DNA of 64,000 nucleotides from Ophiura sarsii (GCA_035610835.1 CM069447.1:24644161-24708160); one strand, 5' to 3'. Shown: positions 9,213-20,895, counted from the stretch's first letter. Translations and numbers: made by a program. Notes: a model not told the origin generated them from the sequence alone.

Positions 9213-11099
9213 GTTGTCTTTTACGGAACGGTGCTGTGTCCCTAACGTACCCTCACTGTATCACGATGGCACAACTATACTGCAAATTGCTTGAATTGCA
9301 CAAGTAGTGTATTGTTTTGTATGAGATGAGTGATTATTCACGTACTGTATTCAATTTGACCCATGCCATTATGAGACCATTACATCTGGCTGTATCGCGT
9401 ATAATGTTTGTTCTCGTACTTTTCTAATGACATGTATGAAGTATTGTTCGGAACGTGTTAATCATATACAGTTCAGTGTAATGGTTTGCTTCACCCTGTA
9501 AACCGTCTTAATCGTGCCAACCCATCTAACGTCTATGAGTGTCATTACCATATCATCCTAAAGAATGGAGAAATGCTGCCTATGAACTCCACTGTACACA
9601 ATTCTCTGCCTTGAACTCCACGTGCATAAAATGTGTTAGAGGAACATACTACACTACTAATAGTTCATGTTACATGTTATAATATGAAAGCATTTTTATT
9701 AATTTGTTAATAATGTAAACATAATCAGTCACTACCATACATTTATGCACACTTTGGAGAGAATGGGATGGTTTTAATGCGCATTAACAACACAATACTT
9801 TAATTGCGGAATAAGGGGAATTTCCTTTGTTTTAAAAGTCGCCATAACGTCGATTAAAATCACCTTAACGTCGTTTAACAACACCTACATGAACTAAGCA
9901 TATATACTACTAATAACATTGATTATAAAAAAGTAATATTGAACACATAAACTAAACAATTTCATAAGTCATGAGTCACTTACCTGATTTCATGAGATTG
10001 ACCCGTCGAAGCATGAAATGAACGGAAAAAAATAGAGAGAGCGTACTACGTTAATAGATTAATAGAAATATACGTTATTGGTAACAAATAAAGATTAATA
10101 CGATTTTTGCTGTTGTAAAGAAGCATGATGATGAGAGATCAATGAGGCTGTTAACCATGTTAACCCAAATAATATGAAATTTATGTGGCGCTGTTTGAAC
10201 TGCATGTAATAATGTGTTGTTTAAAAAAGTATACATTTTTGAAATATAAATGAGTCAGAGAATCCATTTGTTGGTATTAAATGTCGCTAAAAATGCTGAT
10301 GCTTTCGCCGAAATTGCACCAAAATCATCTCAAGACACTTATCCAGGAACGCTATTTTTTTTTTTTTTTCATAAAATCGTTTAGTTTTTGACTTAAAAAG
10401 ATCAAAAGAGGTAACTGATAAATTTGTTGAGCAAAATAAAAGAGTTTTTTTTTGTCAAAAATGGATTATCTGACTCAATTTCCTTTCCAAAATGTATACT
10501 TCTTGTATATGCTCGTACATCACATTTATAAAAGTTACAGCGCTTCTTAACACCATCACACAACCCTCCCCCTTAATGCTAATATATAGTTGACAGATAA
10601 GGTAATTGGAGAACCCCAACCTGTTTTGAATAACACATGACGTGCTTGGCGAAATCTACGCATTGCTTCACTTTTAAAGGATGGCTTATACCGTGAAATT
10701 ATAGGTAAGTCTTCGATTACTCGGAGTGCATATGACTAAAATTGACGAGAGCCATCGGACAATCAATCTCGAAACAAATACCATCTCGAGGATTTAGAAT
10801 CAAATATCTTCACACTGCGAAGGTAGGTATTGACTCGCCTTAAGGTCTGTACAGAAATACCAGTAAACCGTAGCAAGCTTACAAAAGCAGGACCGTGTTT
10901 GTGTAGAAACAATTTGAATTGAGGCCATCGAATAAAATAGGGGTCCCGAGAGTGGGTATTTGTTAACATCGAGATGTCTAACGCTTAGGCTTATGCACAC
11001 AAATGGCACTGAGTCACAACAAGATTACTTATAATTATTCCCCCGCTATTCGCTGCCTTATAAACATGATAAAAGTCATAATTCCCGATTTTCAAATTA
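9213..11099. other. Conserved interval with no gene seen (unit 1)
   Basis: It aligns with about 28492-29870 in unit 2 and 53386-55200 in unit 3. It contains poly-T tracts near 10350 and 10450, and the sequence agtatacatttttgaaata that recurs as its complement at 10483. No conserved frame or RNA gene is recognised. Confidence 0.6.
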
Positions 11100-11149
11100 A
11101 GCGTTCGTATTACAAACAACCTGTATGTCTACCACGCGAACTGCATGAA

Positions 11150-11320
11150 CTGCACGGCGTATTCCTGCGAAAACCCCGGGTTCTTCGCAGTCTGCGAAAA
11201 ACCCGGGTCTTTCGAGCACAAAACCCGGGTTTTTCGCAAGGCCCCATTTTTGTGTGCGCAAGCATTTGTGGCTTGCGAAAACCCTGGTTTTTCGCAGACC
11301 CTAGTTTTAGACGCAGCACC
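11150..11320. repeat. Cluster of CCCGGG-centred palindromes (unit 1)
   Basis: Repeated short units of the form tgcgaaaaacccgggt and acccgggtttttcgca, with tcgcagtctgcga dyads between them. They give at least four overlapping inverted repeats within 170 bp. Open frames on both strands here arise from this symmetry. Counterparts are at 29940-30090 and 55260-55430. In unit 2 the cluster is rearranged (a tttttttttacaag stretch replaces one dyad). Confidence 0.8.
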
Positions 11321-11539
11321 GGGATTTATAGTACATGCAGGGTACATACATTGCATCTAAAACCAGACACTAATGAACTATGACATTTACAATACTAGGC
11401 CTCATGTGTGTAGACAGAATTCTACTGTGTGTGATCGTAGCAAGACGTGTTTACCGATATCAGAATAAATTATCAGTTATAACATATATTTAAGTATTTC
11501 TCTGAGTGAGACTTTTATTGCATTATTACAGCCATGTGT

Positions 11540-11632
11540 GTGCTTTGTATTTCAATGCATTTTTCATGGTGATCTCAAATATAGTAATGACATTCGATAA
11601 TTATGACATGTTTAAAACATTTTGTGAAATTT
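11540..11632 (+). mobile_element. piggyBac-like MITE, internal fragment (unit 1)
   Basis: It matches the 3' half of the family (catttttcatggtgatctca to acattttgtgaaat) but stops before the terminal repeat. Unit 3 keeps the end (55675-55815, cagacgcctgccgcgtg) and unit 2 keeps a separate head and tail, so unit 1 lost the end. Confidence 0.75.
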
Positions 11633-11639
11633 ACTCAAA

Positions 11640-13340
11640 TAAAATTCTCCACTTCAATATAAGTTCGAGTAGAAATGGCCACTTGACGCATTTGTTTTTT
11701 AATATAAACATATTCATTTCAACGTGTAACGGTTTCCGAGGCAGAATGAGTTGCCCGGCAGTGACCTTGTGATTTAAAAAAAGACATTTCTGTCGTATCG
11801 TTGTTGATTTATAATTATTCAATCACCATGATCATGCTAAATTCTTCTTTGAAATAAACGTCTAAGCTTTTGTTAGACTCGGACACGAGTTTGGACTCCG
11901 ACACAACAAGACTCGGCTCCAACCTAAACAAAAAAGAAAATCGGCTTAGTCCGAGTGCAGTACTCTATAATATCACCATTTGTTTAGCACCCTCTCTATT
12001 TTGTATTCCAATGATGTCATCAGATAAAAAGTATAGTTCATGTGTAGAAATGACACAATACAGGACGGTTGATGTAAATCATTTTGCATCTGTACTCCTC
12101 GTGCATGTTACCGTGGTGAAAAGGACGAGGAGTTGATTTATTTAAATGTTGCAGACTGAGACTCATAAATAAATATCCAAGATTTGTTCACAGGATTTAC
12201 AAATATAGGGTGTCACAAAATGCAAGCAGATACCCTATTTAGGGTAATACGGTTCTCCATATATTCTTGTACCGACCTGATCGCTGCTTGTTTGCCGTCG
12301 TAGTAATTTTTGAAACAATTCTTGTAAAAATGGTTGTAATTTGTTTATTGTATGAACAAAATGTTGAAACATTTTGAACTGCGACCAAGTAAGCTTATAT
12401 CTGAGTATACATTCATTCATAACCGCACCAGGATTTATAATTTGTATTTAATGACGATTTTAGAACTTCCTATTTGTCTTGATTCGGCAAAAACGCCATT
12501 TGGACATTCTTAAAGACAGTGAAATCAGAAGTTAATGTATTCAACTGGAAAGATCAATCCGTCGAAATGGAAGGAATAAAACGGATGCTAAGAGCATCCA
12601 GTGCATTGCTTTCTATTTACCCACCCCTTCAAACATACCCAATGAATTATACAACACCGCGGAGAGAATACAATAGACATCAATATAAGCCATTCCCATG
12701 CTACAGAACATACGTATAGTTCCATAGCTTACTTTATCGCCGATCCTTCTCTAGAAATATAATGTTGTAATGTCTTGATAATTTCACAATTAAAAAGGCA
12801 TTTTTTCCCCGTGCGGTAACGCGATTCATCGCAGCATATAGACAAAGGCGCCGTGTTTCCAACATACTTGGTCATCGAAACATAATTATTGAATATGGGT
12901 GTGAGAAGTGGGTTTGTTATAAGATATAATATTTTGCATAGATTTGATCGCGTGAAAAGTAAGGGAGTAAACCAGTCCACTGCTCAGTAGACATGTCCAA
13001 AGGTAACTATACAAGCGGTTGGAGGAGAGTGCGGAGGGAATCTAGGCTATAGGGTGCCCCTTGTAGGATTGAGCTAAACTAATTTAATTAGGTCAAAATG
13101 AATTTTGCAGTAAGTTGCCATAGTCTACGCATTACTATGCTTGTTTCTAAGCATGCATGCACACAGAAGGAATACAAGGAAATCATATCCTTGTTTTATG
13201 TGTGATAAGCAACTGAGCATCAGTTACTTGTATTTCCATATTCTGAAGCCAGCACGTCATTTTTCATGAAGTTTATGAGGAAGGATCGTATATTTTTGCA
13301 GACAATGTAATGGGAAATCTAGCGTATGTTAGTCATAACA
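11640..13340. other. Conserved interval with no gene seen (unit 1)
   Basis: It aligns with 30470-33430 in unit 2 (which holds extra insertions) and 55900-57665 in unit 3. It includes the hairpin ggatgctaagagcatcc near 12583 and the imperfect repeat agactcggacacgagtttgg near 11875. No frame persists in all three units. Confidence 0.6.
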
Positions 13341-13344
13341 AACA

Positions 13345-13560
13345 CTAGGTTTAAGGTATCGCCCGATACTGGAACATAAAAAGGTTCCAGTATCGCTCGA
13401 TACTTGAACACAATTTGGTGTTCCCGGTGTGTCGCCCGAAACTAGAACAGTAAAATCGTACCAGTATCGACCGATGCTGGCAACTTTTATGTTCCAGTAT
13501 TGAACGATGCAACTTTTATTGAACGATACTGGTAGACCAGTATTCAATACTAGTATTTGG
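13345..13560. repeat. Cluster of nested GTATCG palindromes (unit 1)
   Basis: A dense run of the palindromic motif gtatcgcccgatactgg and variants. The largest dyad is agtatcgcccgatactggaa, an eight-base spacer, and its complement. Later copies (ttccagtattgaacgatg, gtattgaacgatactggt, agtattcaatactagtattt) are degenerate. It can fold as several hairpins on either strand. Counterparts are at 33672-33895 and 57666-57870, so it is an old part of the unit. Frames on both strands are symmetry artefacts. Confidence 0.85.
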
Positions 13561-13673
13561 GACCTAAAGTACACATTTCCCCAACAATCGACAACCAAAT
13601 CAGCCTGGCAAGTTAAAACGAAATCTGGATTCATAAGGACATTATTAACACTGTCAAATGAAACCCAGACATA

Positions 13674-13743
13674 TCGTCGCTGTTCTGACATAACGACACA
13701 TCACAACAGAATTAAGTAAAGTGATGAGTCGTTATGTCAGAAC
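13674..13743. mobile_element. Micro-MITE with damaged right end (unit 1)
   Basis: The sequence tcgtcgctgttctgacataa, then acgacacatcac, is followed by its inverted complement ending gttatgtcagaac. The right end is cut at a gaacgggactg junction. About 180 bp present in unit 2 (34011-34190) are lost here, apparently from within the element. The complete copy of this family is at 41396. Confidence 0.8.
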
Positions 13744-15079
13744 GGGACTGCGTTTTCAAGGGAACGGTCTCCCGTCACAGTGAACAAAGACATTCATGTT
13801 GCCGATTTTAAACAATAAGATAAGTCTCTTATCAGTCAATGTTAAAAAATGCATCGCTTTTTAATACTATGAGACTCATATTTAGCGTAAAATATTCACT
13901 CTCACCCTAAAACAACTATAAAAAGGTGTAAACTCACCTAGAAAAAATGGTGGTCTCATCGCGGTAAACATGTTGCAATGGTAACATGTCGACCTGTGTC
14001 GTGGGACGTTGGGGACAAAAGTAAGGTTACATCATCGGACTAGCATCCACAAGGAATGCTGGTACATAGACTGCCTTCAAATAGTTATGGTTGGAAAGAG
14101 AAAATACAATTATTGCACAAATATAGTGATAATGACAACGTACACGGTACATTTCGAACTTCCTTGTAAAATGGGCTCTGGTTCGGGAGCTAACTGATAA
14201 AGTCGTATAATATGCTTCACTTCATATTAATTAATTAATGCTCTAAATTAGTAATAAATAAATACTCTAAATATGTAGGCCTACATTAATTAAGTAAATT
14301 GCGATATCAGTACTGAAATCATATACGGCTGTCCATCTTTGCATTGAAAGTATAACGAAAATATTCGTTGTGTTCAATATATTTTCCAAACAGTGCACTC
14401 TTGACTACAAAAAGCATTCAATATATTAAAATAAAGAAACCGAAAATATTATTTTACACATACAAACGTGGCGTCGCTATTATAATAGTATACCGTATAC
14501 CGTTTTCACATTAAAACCATTCATTTGAATATAGGGAAATAGCAACCGCAAAATAGTCCAAAAATGGTATGTATGGTTTAGCTACGGACGCAACAAGTAT
14601 ACGCTTTAATCACGGATGCATATTTTCATTGAGAGGAAGAAGGTTACTCTAATGAAATGATGTTTAAAGAGTCTACCCTCATTGATTTCAACGTTCATTT
14701 ACCCCTCATCATACAGCATGCGACTCTGTAAATCATTGATATGTCATAATTCATTTAGGTTATTGTAATTTATTGAACTCACGTTTTCACGTGAATCACA
14801 ACAGACTCGTTTCTGTCAAGATATTCCATTTCAGTTCGTTGACTTCAATACAGAATCTTGGGAACTTAAAGTAAACGCATAGAATTCAACGTATATGTTT
14901 CGAGGAATTTACTTATGTATTCATTACGGGTATCACTTTGGAAAGAAGCAGTGCTGTGCAATACCGACCATATCACTGCGTTTAACCCCTCGGTTGCGTC
15001 AATTGTGAAGTGCCCTTCATTAATATAATTGAAGGTCCTCCGTGAATTGAGAATCATGGACCAATGTTTGCGTCTATCT
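13744..15079. other. Conserved interval with no gene seen (unit 1)
   Basis: It aligns with 34191-35504 and 58138-59497. It is AT-rich, with simple aataaataaatactctaaat runs near 14250 and the palindrome tcacgttttcacgtga near 14781. No frame is shared by all units. Confidence 0.6.
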
Positions 15080-15240
15080 ACGCGGCTATTAGTTTTACCA
15101 TTTTATACAAAACAGATTTATTCAGACATCTGTCCCAACATTCGAAGTCTGAACCAATACTAGGCGTATTAGTACTTTTCATGGTGATTCAAAATATGGC
15201 GATAAACTTTGACATAGGTTTCACCCTGTAGAATAATTAC
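15080..15240 (+). mobile_element. piggyBac-like MITE, decayed head half (unit 1)
   Basis: It begins cgcggctattagttttacca and continues to catggtgattcaaaatatgg, matching the family, but neither terminal TTAA survives. Counterparts are at 35505-36900 (split by the 1,201-bp element) and 59498-59645. Confidence 0.7.
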
Positions 15241-16429
15241 ACACAAAAACAGGATGAAACAGTCGCGTTCTCTTTAAATCGAATTGGCATACGTCTGACG
15301 TTGATTCAGAGATAAAACCCACTTCATCAAACCTGCTGAAAGCCCATTAGAAAGACCCCTGGAGGGAAAGTGAAGCATATGTACATTAACAGTGACGTTT
15401 TTACCTTCTCTTGGGCCGTCAACGTAAAGATCACCTTATCAGGTTTGGCATTATCTAGGTAATAGACTTCATTGTATAAGTTGTGTCGTATATATAGTGT
15501 ACTGAGGATAATGCTATTTTACACACAAAAATAGCCATTACATAGGAGATGTCCGACGTAATGTATCACCGATGGCTTCGGGATGACAACACAAAAATCT
15601 CTCTCGGAAGATTCCACTGATGCCGATTGAGTAATTGCGATGAAATCATTGAGACTTTTAGACATAGAACCGTGATTTTGCTTGAGGTTAAAAAATGCTT
15701 CTCAATTGGGAGATTTGTCGAAATGTAGAAATCCAAAATATTCGGGATGGTTTTCTAACATGATGGTTAAACCATCTTAATGTCTGAAGGCATTTGACGT
15801 AGATATTTGGTAGATACGAAAAGCCTGATTTGAAACGGCGGCATTTGAGGACATCGTTTAGCTATTGGGTAGTACAGTCTAGTATGTTTTATGGAGAATG
15901 AAAATAGGAAATAACTCTAAAACGGAGAATTGTGGTCCAATATCGTTTATCCTCAACTGATCAACAAGACACCATACCGCGTTATTTGTATCACGCCTTC
16001 GTCTTCTTTGTTTTACAAATTCCAGCATTGGCAGTCGATAAACAATTCCAAATCAGAATAATTAGATAAATGAATGTTAGACTTCTCTTGTTATAAAATA
16101 CTAGACCGTGTCCTAAATATATGCAAAACGTGCTATGTCCACCCACCATCAAAATGCACCTAATACACATCTATTCAGTACATTCTGTGTGCATATGGTA
16201 TGTTACAGATGAATAAGTTTATGTCAAAATACTCAGGGGGTTGGTGATCGGGGACGTAAAACTATGGATTGATCTTAACAATAACTATTAGTTGTCCTAC
16301 ATTCTTAAACTATTTTGTCAGTGTTATTGAGCTTTATTACGTTGAGGGCGCTATACGGAATAAAGCTAATTATGTTAAATATAAAATACATTGCTATGCT
16401 CAGTATGCGTGTCATATGCACACATTAAC
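15241..16429. other. Conserved interval with no gene seen (unit 1)
   Basis: It aligns with about 36860-38045 and 59646-60800. It contains ctctcttgggccgtcaacg and aaattattcgggatggttttc-type landmarks kept in all units, without a persistent reading frame. Confidence 0.55.
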
Positions 16430-16835
16430 TTCAGCATCTCGTCTTCAAATGATTCAAAACAGGTCTGCTCGTATTATTTGTGGAGTAGCTTGGGATACAC
16501 CTAGTCTTGAAGTTTTTAATAAACTTAAATGGTTACCACTCGATAGTAGACAGACATACAACTGTAATATTTTGTCTTATAAAATACTCAATGATATTGC
16601 ACCATCGTATTTGAATGATTTACTTTTGTATAATGACGTAATTAATTACAATTTACGCAGAAGTAAGTTTAATGCTATTATTCCTAAACCTAAAACAAAT
16701 TATAAAAAACGCAGTTTTTCTTATAGGGGTGCCATTGAATGGAACAAACTTGACAAAAATATACAAGTCTCCCCCAATATTAGTATATTTATCAACCGTC
16801 TTAATTTTAATTATCTTAAAATTCAATTTTTGTAA
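16430..16835 (+). pseudogene. Reverse transcriptase C-terminal fragment of a non-LTR element
   Basis: About 135 residues of the extreme C-terminus of ORF2, still open to a natural stop. Recognisable pieces are RLQMIQNRSARIICG, then LEVFNKLKWLPLDSR, ILSYKILNDIAPSYL and GAIEWNKLDKNI. These follow the pattern of the region after the polymerase domain in CR1/L2/Jockey-like proteins. The polymerase catalytic motifs and endonuclease are absent because of 5' truncation. The open frame extends upstream to 16269 only by chance through host sequence. It cannot function alone. Confidence 0.88.
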
Positions 16836-17008
16836 TCTTGTTTTATTACATTGTTTACTATAAGATTAAAGAAATATGTTATATTATGTAATTTTAGAGT
16901 TATTATATAAAATGTTAATTATATTGACTCTATCACGGCCTCAGTGAAAAACAGCTGTAAAGTTGACCTATGTATCGTGAATAAATAAAGATTATGTATG
17001 TATGTATG
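16430..17008 (+). mobile_element. 5'-truncated non-LTR retrotransposon (unit 1 only)
   Basis: Unit 3 shows the uninterrupted sequence cacattaacaatgattacag. In unit 1 about 579 bp are inserted between cacattaac and ttaacaatgat, with TTAAC at both ends. The insert holds the C-terminus of a reverse transcriptase ORF, a 3' UTR and a tail of tatgtatgtatgt. A short tandem-repeat tail with 5' truncation is typical of CR1/L2-like and related elements (family knowledge). It inserted after the array formed. Confidence 0.88.
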
Positions 17009-17182
17009 TTAACAATGATTACAGTTTAATTGTTACGCTTGCATTGAACTGAAAGCCACTCAACAATGTTTGAAAGATAACGTAAAAGAGGATTAGCGAT
17101 ACGACCGACATCATTCATGATCATAAATTTGATGTATGACGTAAAACGCAGGGCATCAAACATCCATTAGAATTAAACATAT

Positions 17183-17545
17183 GACCTCCATTCTTTCATC
17201 TGATACTCATTTGGGCCTTATTCATGCTGATGTGCCTCGCGCGTCACTTAAAACAACGCTTTCTTCTCGCTACATAACCATAGCGTTTCAATTATTCAAG
17301 CACTCACGTTTAAATGCAAGTATACAAACATCAAGACGTCACACTCATAATATATTTGTTTGCTAAATGTAGGTGTGTTTTTTATATCAAATCAAGTATT
17401 TTCCCCGCCGTCCTTACGTTTAATGCGCTATAATCATTGTGCTTTGTCATTGAATGCATTTGACAATAAGCTAACATCATACACTGTCTGGTATACAACC
17501 CTTTTTCGATCCTCTCTTGTCTAGATATCTATTCTTTTTTACCTC
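17183..17545 (+). repeat. E3 module (unit 1)
   Basis: Third E paralog: cctccattctttcatctgat, actcatttgggccttattca, ttgaatgcatttgacaataa, gctaacatcatacactgtc, then cgatcctctcttgtctag. Units 2 and 3 have the same at 38215-38600, 40440-40860 (second copy in unit 2) and 60970-61380. A 61-residue frame is kept in part (17181, 40455) but is broken at 38220 and 60975, so it is not called as a gene. Confidence 0.75.
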
Positions 17546-17547
17546 GA

Positions 17548-17850
17548 TTAAAGGTAGATGTTCCGATTGCTGGCCCGATTTTCAACTTGATGTTTTCTAT
17601 TTTACATGAAAGGTCATCCTTAAAATTGTCGCATTCCAAAATTTAAGTTGCATAACTCCAACGGTTCTATTTTTAGAAGGACAAGGTCACAAATTGTTTG
17701 CCCATTGAGTAGTACACAAACTAGTTGGTGGTTAACCACCTTTAGCAGTAATTCACCACATTTTAGCCTATAATTTCTGAATGGAACAATTCTGGCCCCT
17801 AAGATTTAAGAGACATAATGAGAGAAATGTGGGGATTCTTCTGATATCCA
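17548..17850 (-). repeat. Inverted arm facing 18050-18350 (unit 1 only)
   Basis: This is a diverged reverse complement of the sequence at about 18050-18350. The shared centre ggtggttaaccacc appears in both; gcataactccaacggttcta here matches the complement of the later taagaaccattggagctatg. Units 2 and 3 lack it at this place. It retains gcccattgagtagtacacaa, whose complement occurs in unit 2 at about 38960 but not in unit 1's right arm. It therefore derives from a different allele or unit, not from its own neighbour. Confidence 0.8.
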
Positions 17851-18689
17851 AATATCTTACTACTACGTAGATATCAATACTATTAATATTTGATTTGTTT
17901 AGATACCAAGCGCATATCTGGTTTCTTTTGCTACCTTATTAATAAGTCCATTTCCCCCACTAACATACAGTTTTATGTGAAACATAAGTAACAGAGCCAT
18001 TATTATATTCAGGTACTACTGGCGTGTATTTTTTTGTAAATGATTTTAAAGGTGTATATCCCGATCACTTAAGTTTTTTTCACATCGACATATCAGAAGG
18101 AAACTCATATTTTTCTCACTATTTCAGTAAAATCTTAGACGCAAGATACATTCCATTTAGACGCTAAAATGCAGTGGATTACTGCCAAAGGTGGTTAACC
18201 ACCCGGCCAGCTTGTGCTTCTAAAATAAGAACCATTGGAGCTATGCAACTCAAACTTTGGAATAATGACTATTTTAAAGATGACTCTTCATGTATCATAG
18301 AACACATTAAGTTGAATATTGTGTCCACAATCGGAACACTTACTATAACTTATACATATCCTGCATTTATGCATCTTCTCATGAAATGAAATGCAAGTTA
18401 CTTCGATAAAATGTCATCTAAATAGTAACAGTTTCAAAATCCTTTCCAGTTATTTCCCTCATTTATAGAAAAGAGCGGCATCAATAGAAGTTCAATAACC
18501 GACTATCACTTAGGGAGTGAACTTGTTAGTCTATCATAATGAAAATATTATTACACGCTATTTTCAAACATTTTTCTTTCGTAAATTGGCTGTTTGTGTT
18601 GTATTAGGTCCCGATTGGATCATGTTGACGCGAAATAGCAACACAAATCGTTGAATATTACTATGGATTATGTTATGTTTGCATTATGC

Positions 18690-18960
18690 TGCAATAAGGT
18701 CGAGTTCACAGTTGTAAGATGTGATGACATTGGCCTTCCGTAGCCTTTGGCAGGGTAACAATCTAAAGTATACGCTCATGTTCCAACAACTAGATCAGTG
18801 ATCACAATAATGTATGTAGGTGGGTTATATAAACGAGTATCACGTTATAAATGATGCAAAAGGTAAATAAAGTGTTTCATTAAGTGTGGGGTACAATCAC
18901 GGTGTGTAGGAATAACCATAGATCGTCAATAGATTGGATTATTATCACCCGGATTATCTC
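18690..18960 (+). repeat. Q3 module (unit 1)
   Basis: It matches Q2: aataaggtcgagttcacagt, ttggccttccgtagcctttg, then ccaacaactagatcagtgat and cgagtatcacgttataaatg. Counterparts are at 41755-41995 and 62145-62400. It ends at the unit boundary, so the next unit starts right after it. Confidence 0.7.
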
Positions 18961-19231
18961 TATTAAAATGTTGTGTGGAGCTGATCTTAAGTGCTCAACA
19001 AAGAAAGTCATACACTTTGTTTCAATTATTTTTTGACCCAACAGACTATATAGACATTTGGATGAATCTTTGTGACACAATTTGATACCAAAGTTGCAAC
19101 CTAACAACAAAGATAATTTGCATCCCTTACCATCCCCACACGCAACCGTTGAACGCACTACGTAGAATAGGAACTTAACATTTTGGGACGAACATGACTT
19201 CTGTTGTCAGCGGTGTGTTTAAAATGGCGGT

Positions 19232-19329
19232 TCATGTATAATAGAACACATCAAAACATCGGGTCAGCAATCGGAACACTTACTATAACTTATACATATC
19301 CTGCATTTGTGCAGGATAGAGCAGACGCG
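19232..19329 (+). repeat. 98-bp templated insertion shared by units 2 and 4
   Basis: After ggcggt, units 2 and 4 carry tcatgtataatagaacacat through tagagcagacgcg, absent from units 1 and 3. The same text occurs, slightly diverged, in the region between E3 and Q3 (about 18290-18365 and 41275-41355), about 1 kb upstream. The insertion therefore copied nearby repeat sequence. The unit-4 copy is at 62685-62782. Confidence 0.85.
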
Positions 19330-20150
19330 TCAGAGCAGACGCCGGTTTTTTCACATCGCTAGCTTATAAGAAGAATTTTCTCAAAATACGAGTATATTGG
19401 ATAAAGTGTGAATTATCGGTCCCTTTGTGTTAGTTGATTGCGTCTACGCAATCATCCACCACCGGGGAAAATGTTAACAGCTCTCTACGCGTACTCAAAA
19501 AACCGCTTCAAATATAACATATTAAACGCCCCCATCGTTAGCACTCCGAAATTAATCACTCTGCCGTAATGTGCTCTCGAATGAGGTCATAGCAGGAAAA
19601 AATGCTTTGAATGTGTAATATATTTCAATCGTCAAACATTTATGTCACATATTGTAATTTGAGGCCAAGTAATCTTGAAGGCTCGCACAAAGTCCCATCG
19701 CAATAAATACGACGGTTGAATATGAAACCATTACCTAGATAATGATCACCACCTTGAGATTATACACACTAGCAAAATAAAAATTTACTCTTCTTTCGCC
19801 TTAACACTCTCATGATATACGCAGTGGTTTGTTGGAGTCATTTGAATAAATGTGCACATTATTGGTTCCAAACTTGTCGGGATTGTTAAAAGTTTACAAT
19901 AAGAGAATTCTTATGTACCACTTTTAATGCAGAACAAAAATCAGTAAAATGTCCGTATAGGCTTGTAAACACACATTATATAAGAACACTTCCTGCACTC
20001 TAACCTTTTTATAGAAAGTAGCCCATAATCGTGATAACACCACGGCTCCATTTTATAGTACCCATTATCAAATTATTATGTTATGCTATCATTGTCCTTT
20101 CGACTAAGTTTGTATCCCATGTACATTAACGTCCACCACACCATACTTAA

Positions 20151-20342
20151 CACTTTCCACGCAGCTATTATTTTTACCATTATACAAAAGTCTCTCTCAT
20201 GGATTACTGAACCAATACTAGGCATGTTTGTATTGTAATCAATGCATTTCTCATGATGATTCCAAATTTCAATTTTGACATTTTCTAAACATTTTATGAA
20301 ATGTTGAAATGTCGTTTGCAGACGCCTGCCGCGTGGAAGAAG
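20151..20342 (+). mobile_element. piggyBac-like MITE, orthologous insertion in unit 2
   Basis: Unit-2 counterpart of the MITE at 1078. Flanking TTAA lies at 20147-20150 and 20343-20346. It carries a small deletion in the middle that is shared with unit 4 but not with units 1 or 3. Confidence 0.85.
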
Positions 20343-20895
20343 TTAATATCCTAAATGTTGAAATAGGTGTACCAACAATATACCCGTTTTATTTTACCAG
20401 CTCATAATCTGCGCTTATTCTGTATATAGAGTTTCATCAGCCTATATCACTACCTTAATCACGTGACTTTCTATCAACGTGAAACCACTATTTCACTAGT
20501 TGATTTCATTTGGGTCTCAGAAGCCTCGTTCTATGTCTCAATTGCTTCCTTAGTACTGGCATCGTTAATTTGACTTTTTAAGAGCTAAATAACCTACGTG
20601 CGATCAAGTTAAGCACATACTATATTTGATGATATGAATACAAATAAAATATTGGAGGCCCATCGGCACTGATATAATATGCAGGGAATGTATTGTGTCG
20701 GTTCTGTTCTGATGAGTATAAAGGTCGGACATTGTATTCATAACATACAAGACGCTAAAGTATATGAAGCAGTATATATTGCAATTTAAAATTATCTACC
20801 CATTCTCAAAGATGTTAATGATAAACTTATGTTGTTTCAATATTTATTATAGCCAACACGGCATATTTAAGATTAAACTATTCTAATATTAATGA

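Larger units (their letters stand above)
144..19117 (+). repeat. Giant tandem repeat, unit 1 (18,974 bp)
   Basis: First full unit. Ordered landmarks recur in the same order and orientation in units 2 and 3: the gattgcgtctacgcaatc palindrome, a TTAA MITE, the 208-bp tandem repeat, P1, the telomere-like inverted repeat, P2, E1, P3, E2, Q2, the CCCGGG palindromes, the GTATCG palindromes, a MITE fragment, E3 and Q3. Unit-1-specific changes are a 636-bp foldback at 1721, an inverted segment at 6651, a foldback at 8761, a micro-MITE with a deletion at 13674, a truncated retroelement at 16430 and an inverted duplication at 17548. No host protein-coding gene is visible. Confidence 0.95.

Noticed and set aside
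8600..9245. Several frames with similar peptides on both strands
   Set aside because: They are produced by the inverted ends of the foldback element at 8761 and its nested copy.
11003..11383. Frames of 126, 69, 75 and 71 residues on both strands with repeated arginine-rich motifs
   Set aside because: The palindrome cluster reads similarly in both directions, so it yields open frames without coding. Copies in units 2 and 3 are shifted or broken.
13329..13691. 120-residue minus-strand frame over the GTATCG palindromes
   Set aside because: It is an artefact of the palindromes and is interrupted in units 2 and 3.
18880..19158. 92-residue minus-strand frame found identically at 62333
   Set aside because: The identity reflects the recent 43.45-kb duplication. 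Unit 3 (41965-42243) has frame-breaking differences on this strand and instead shows an open frame on the other strand.
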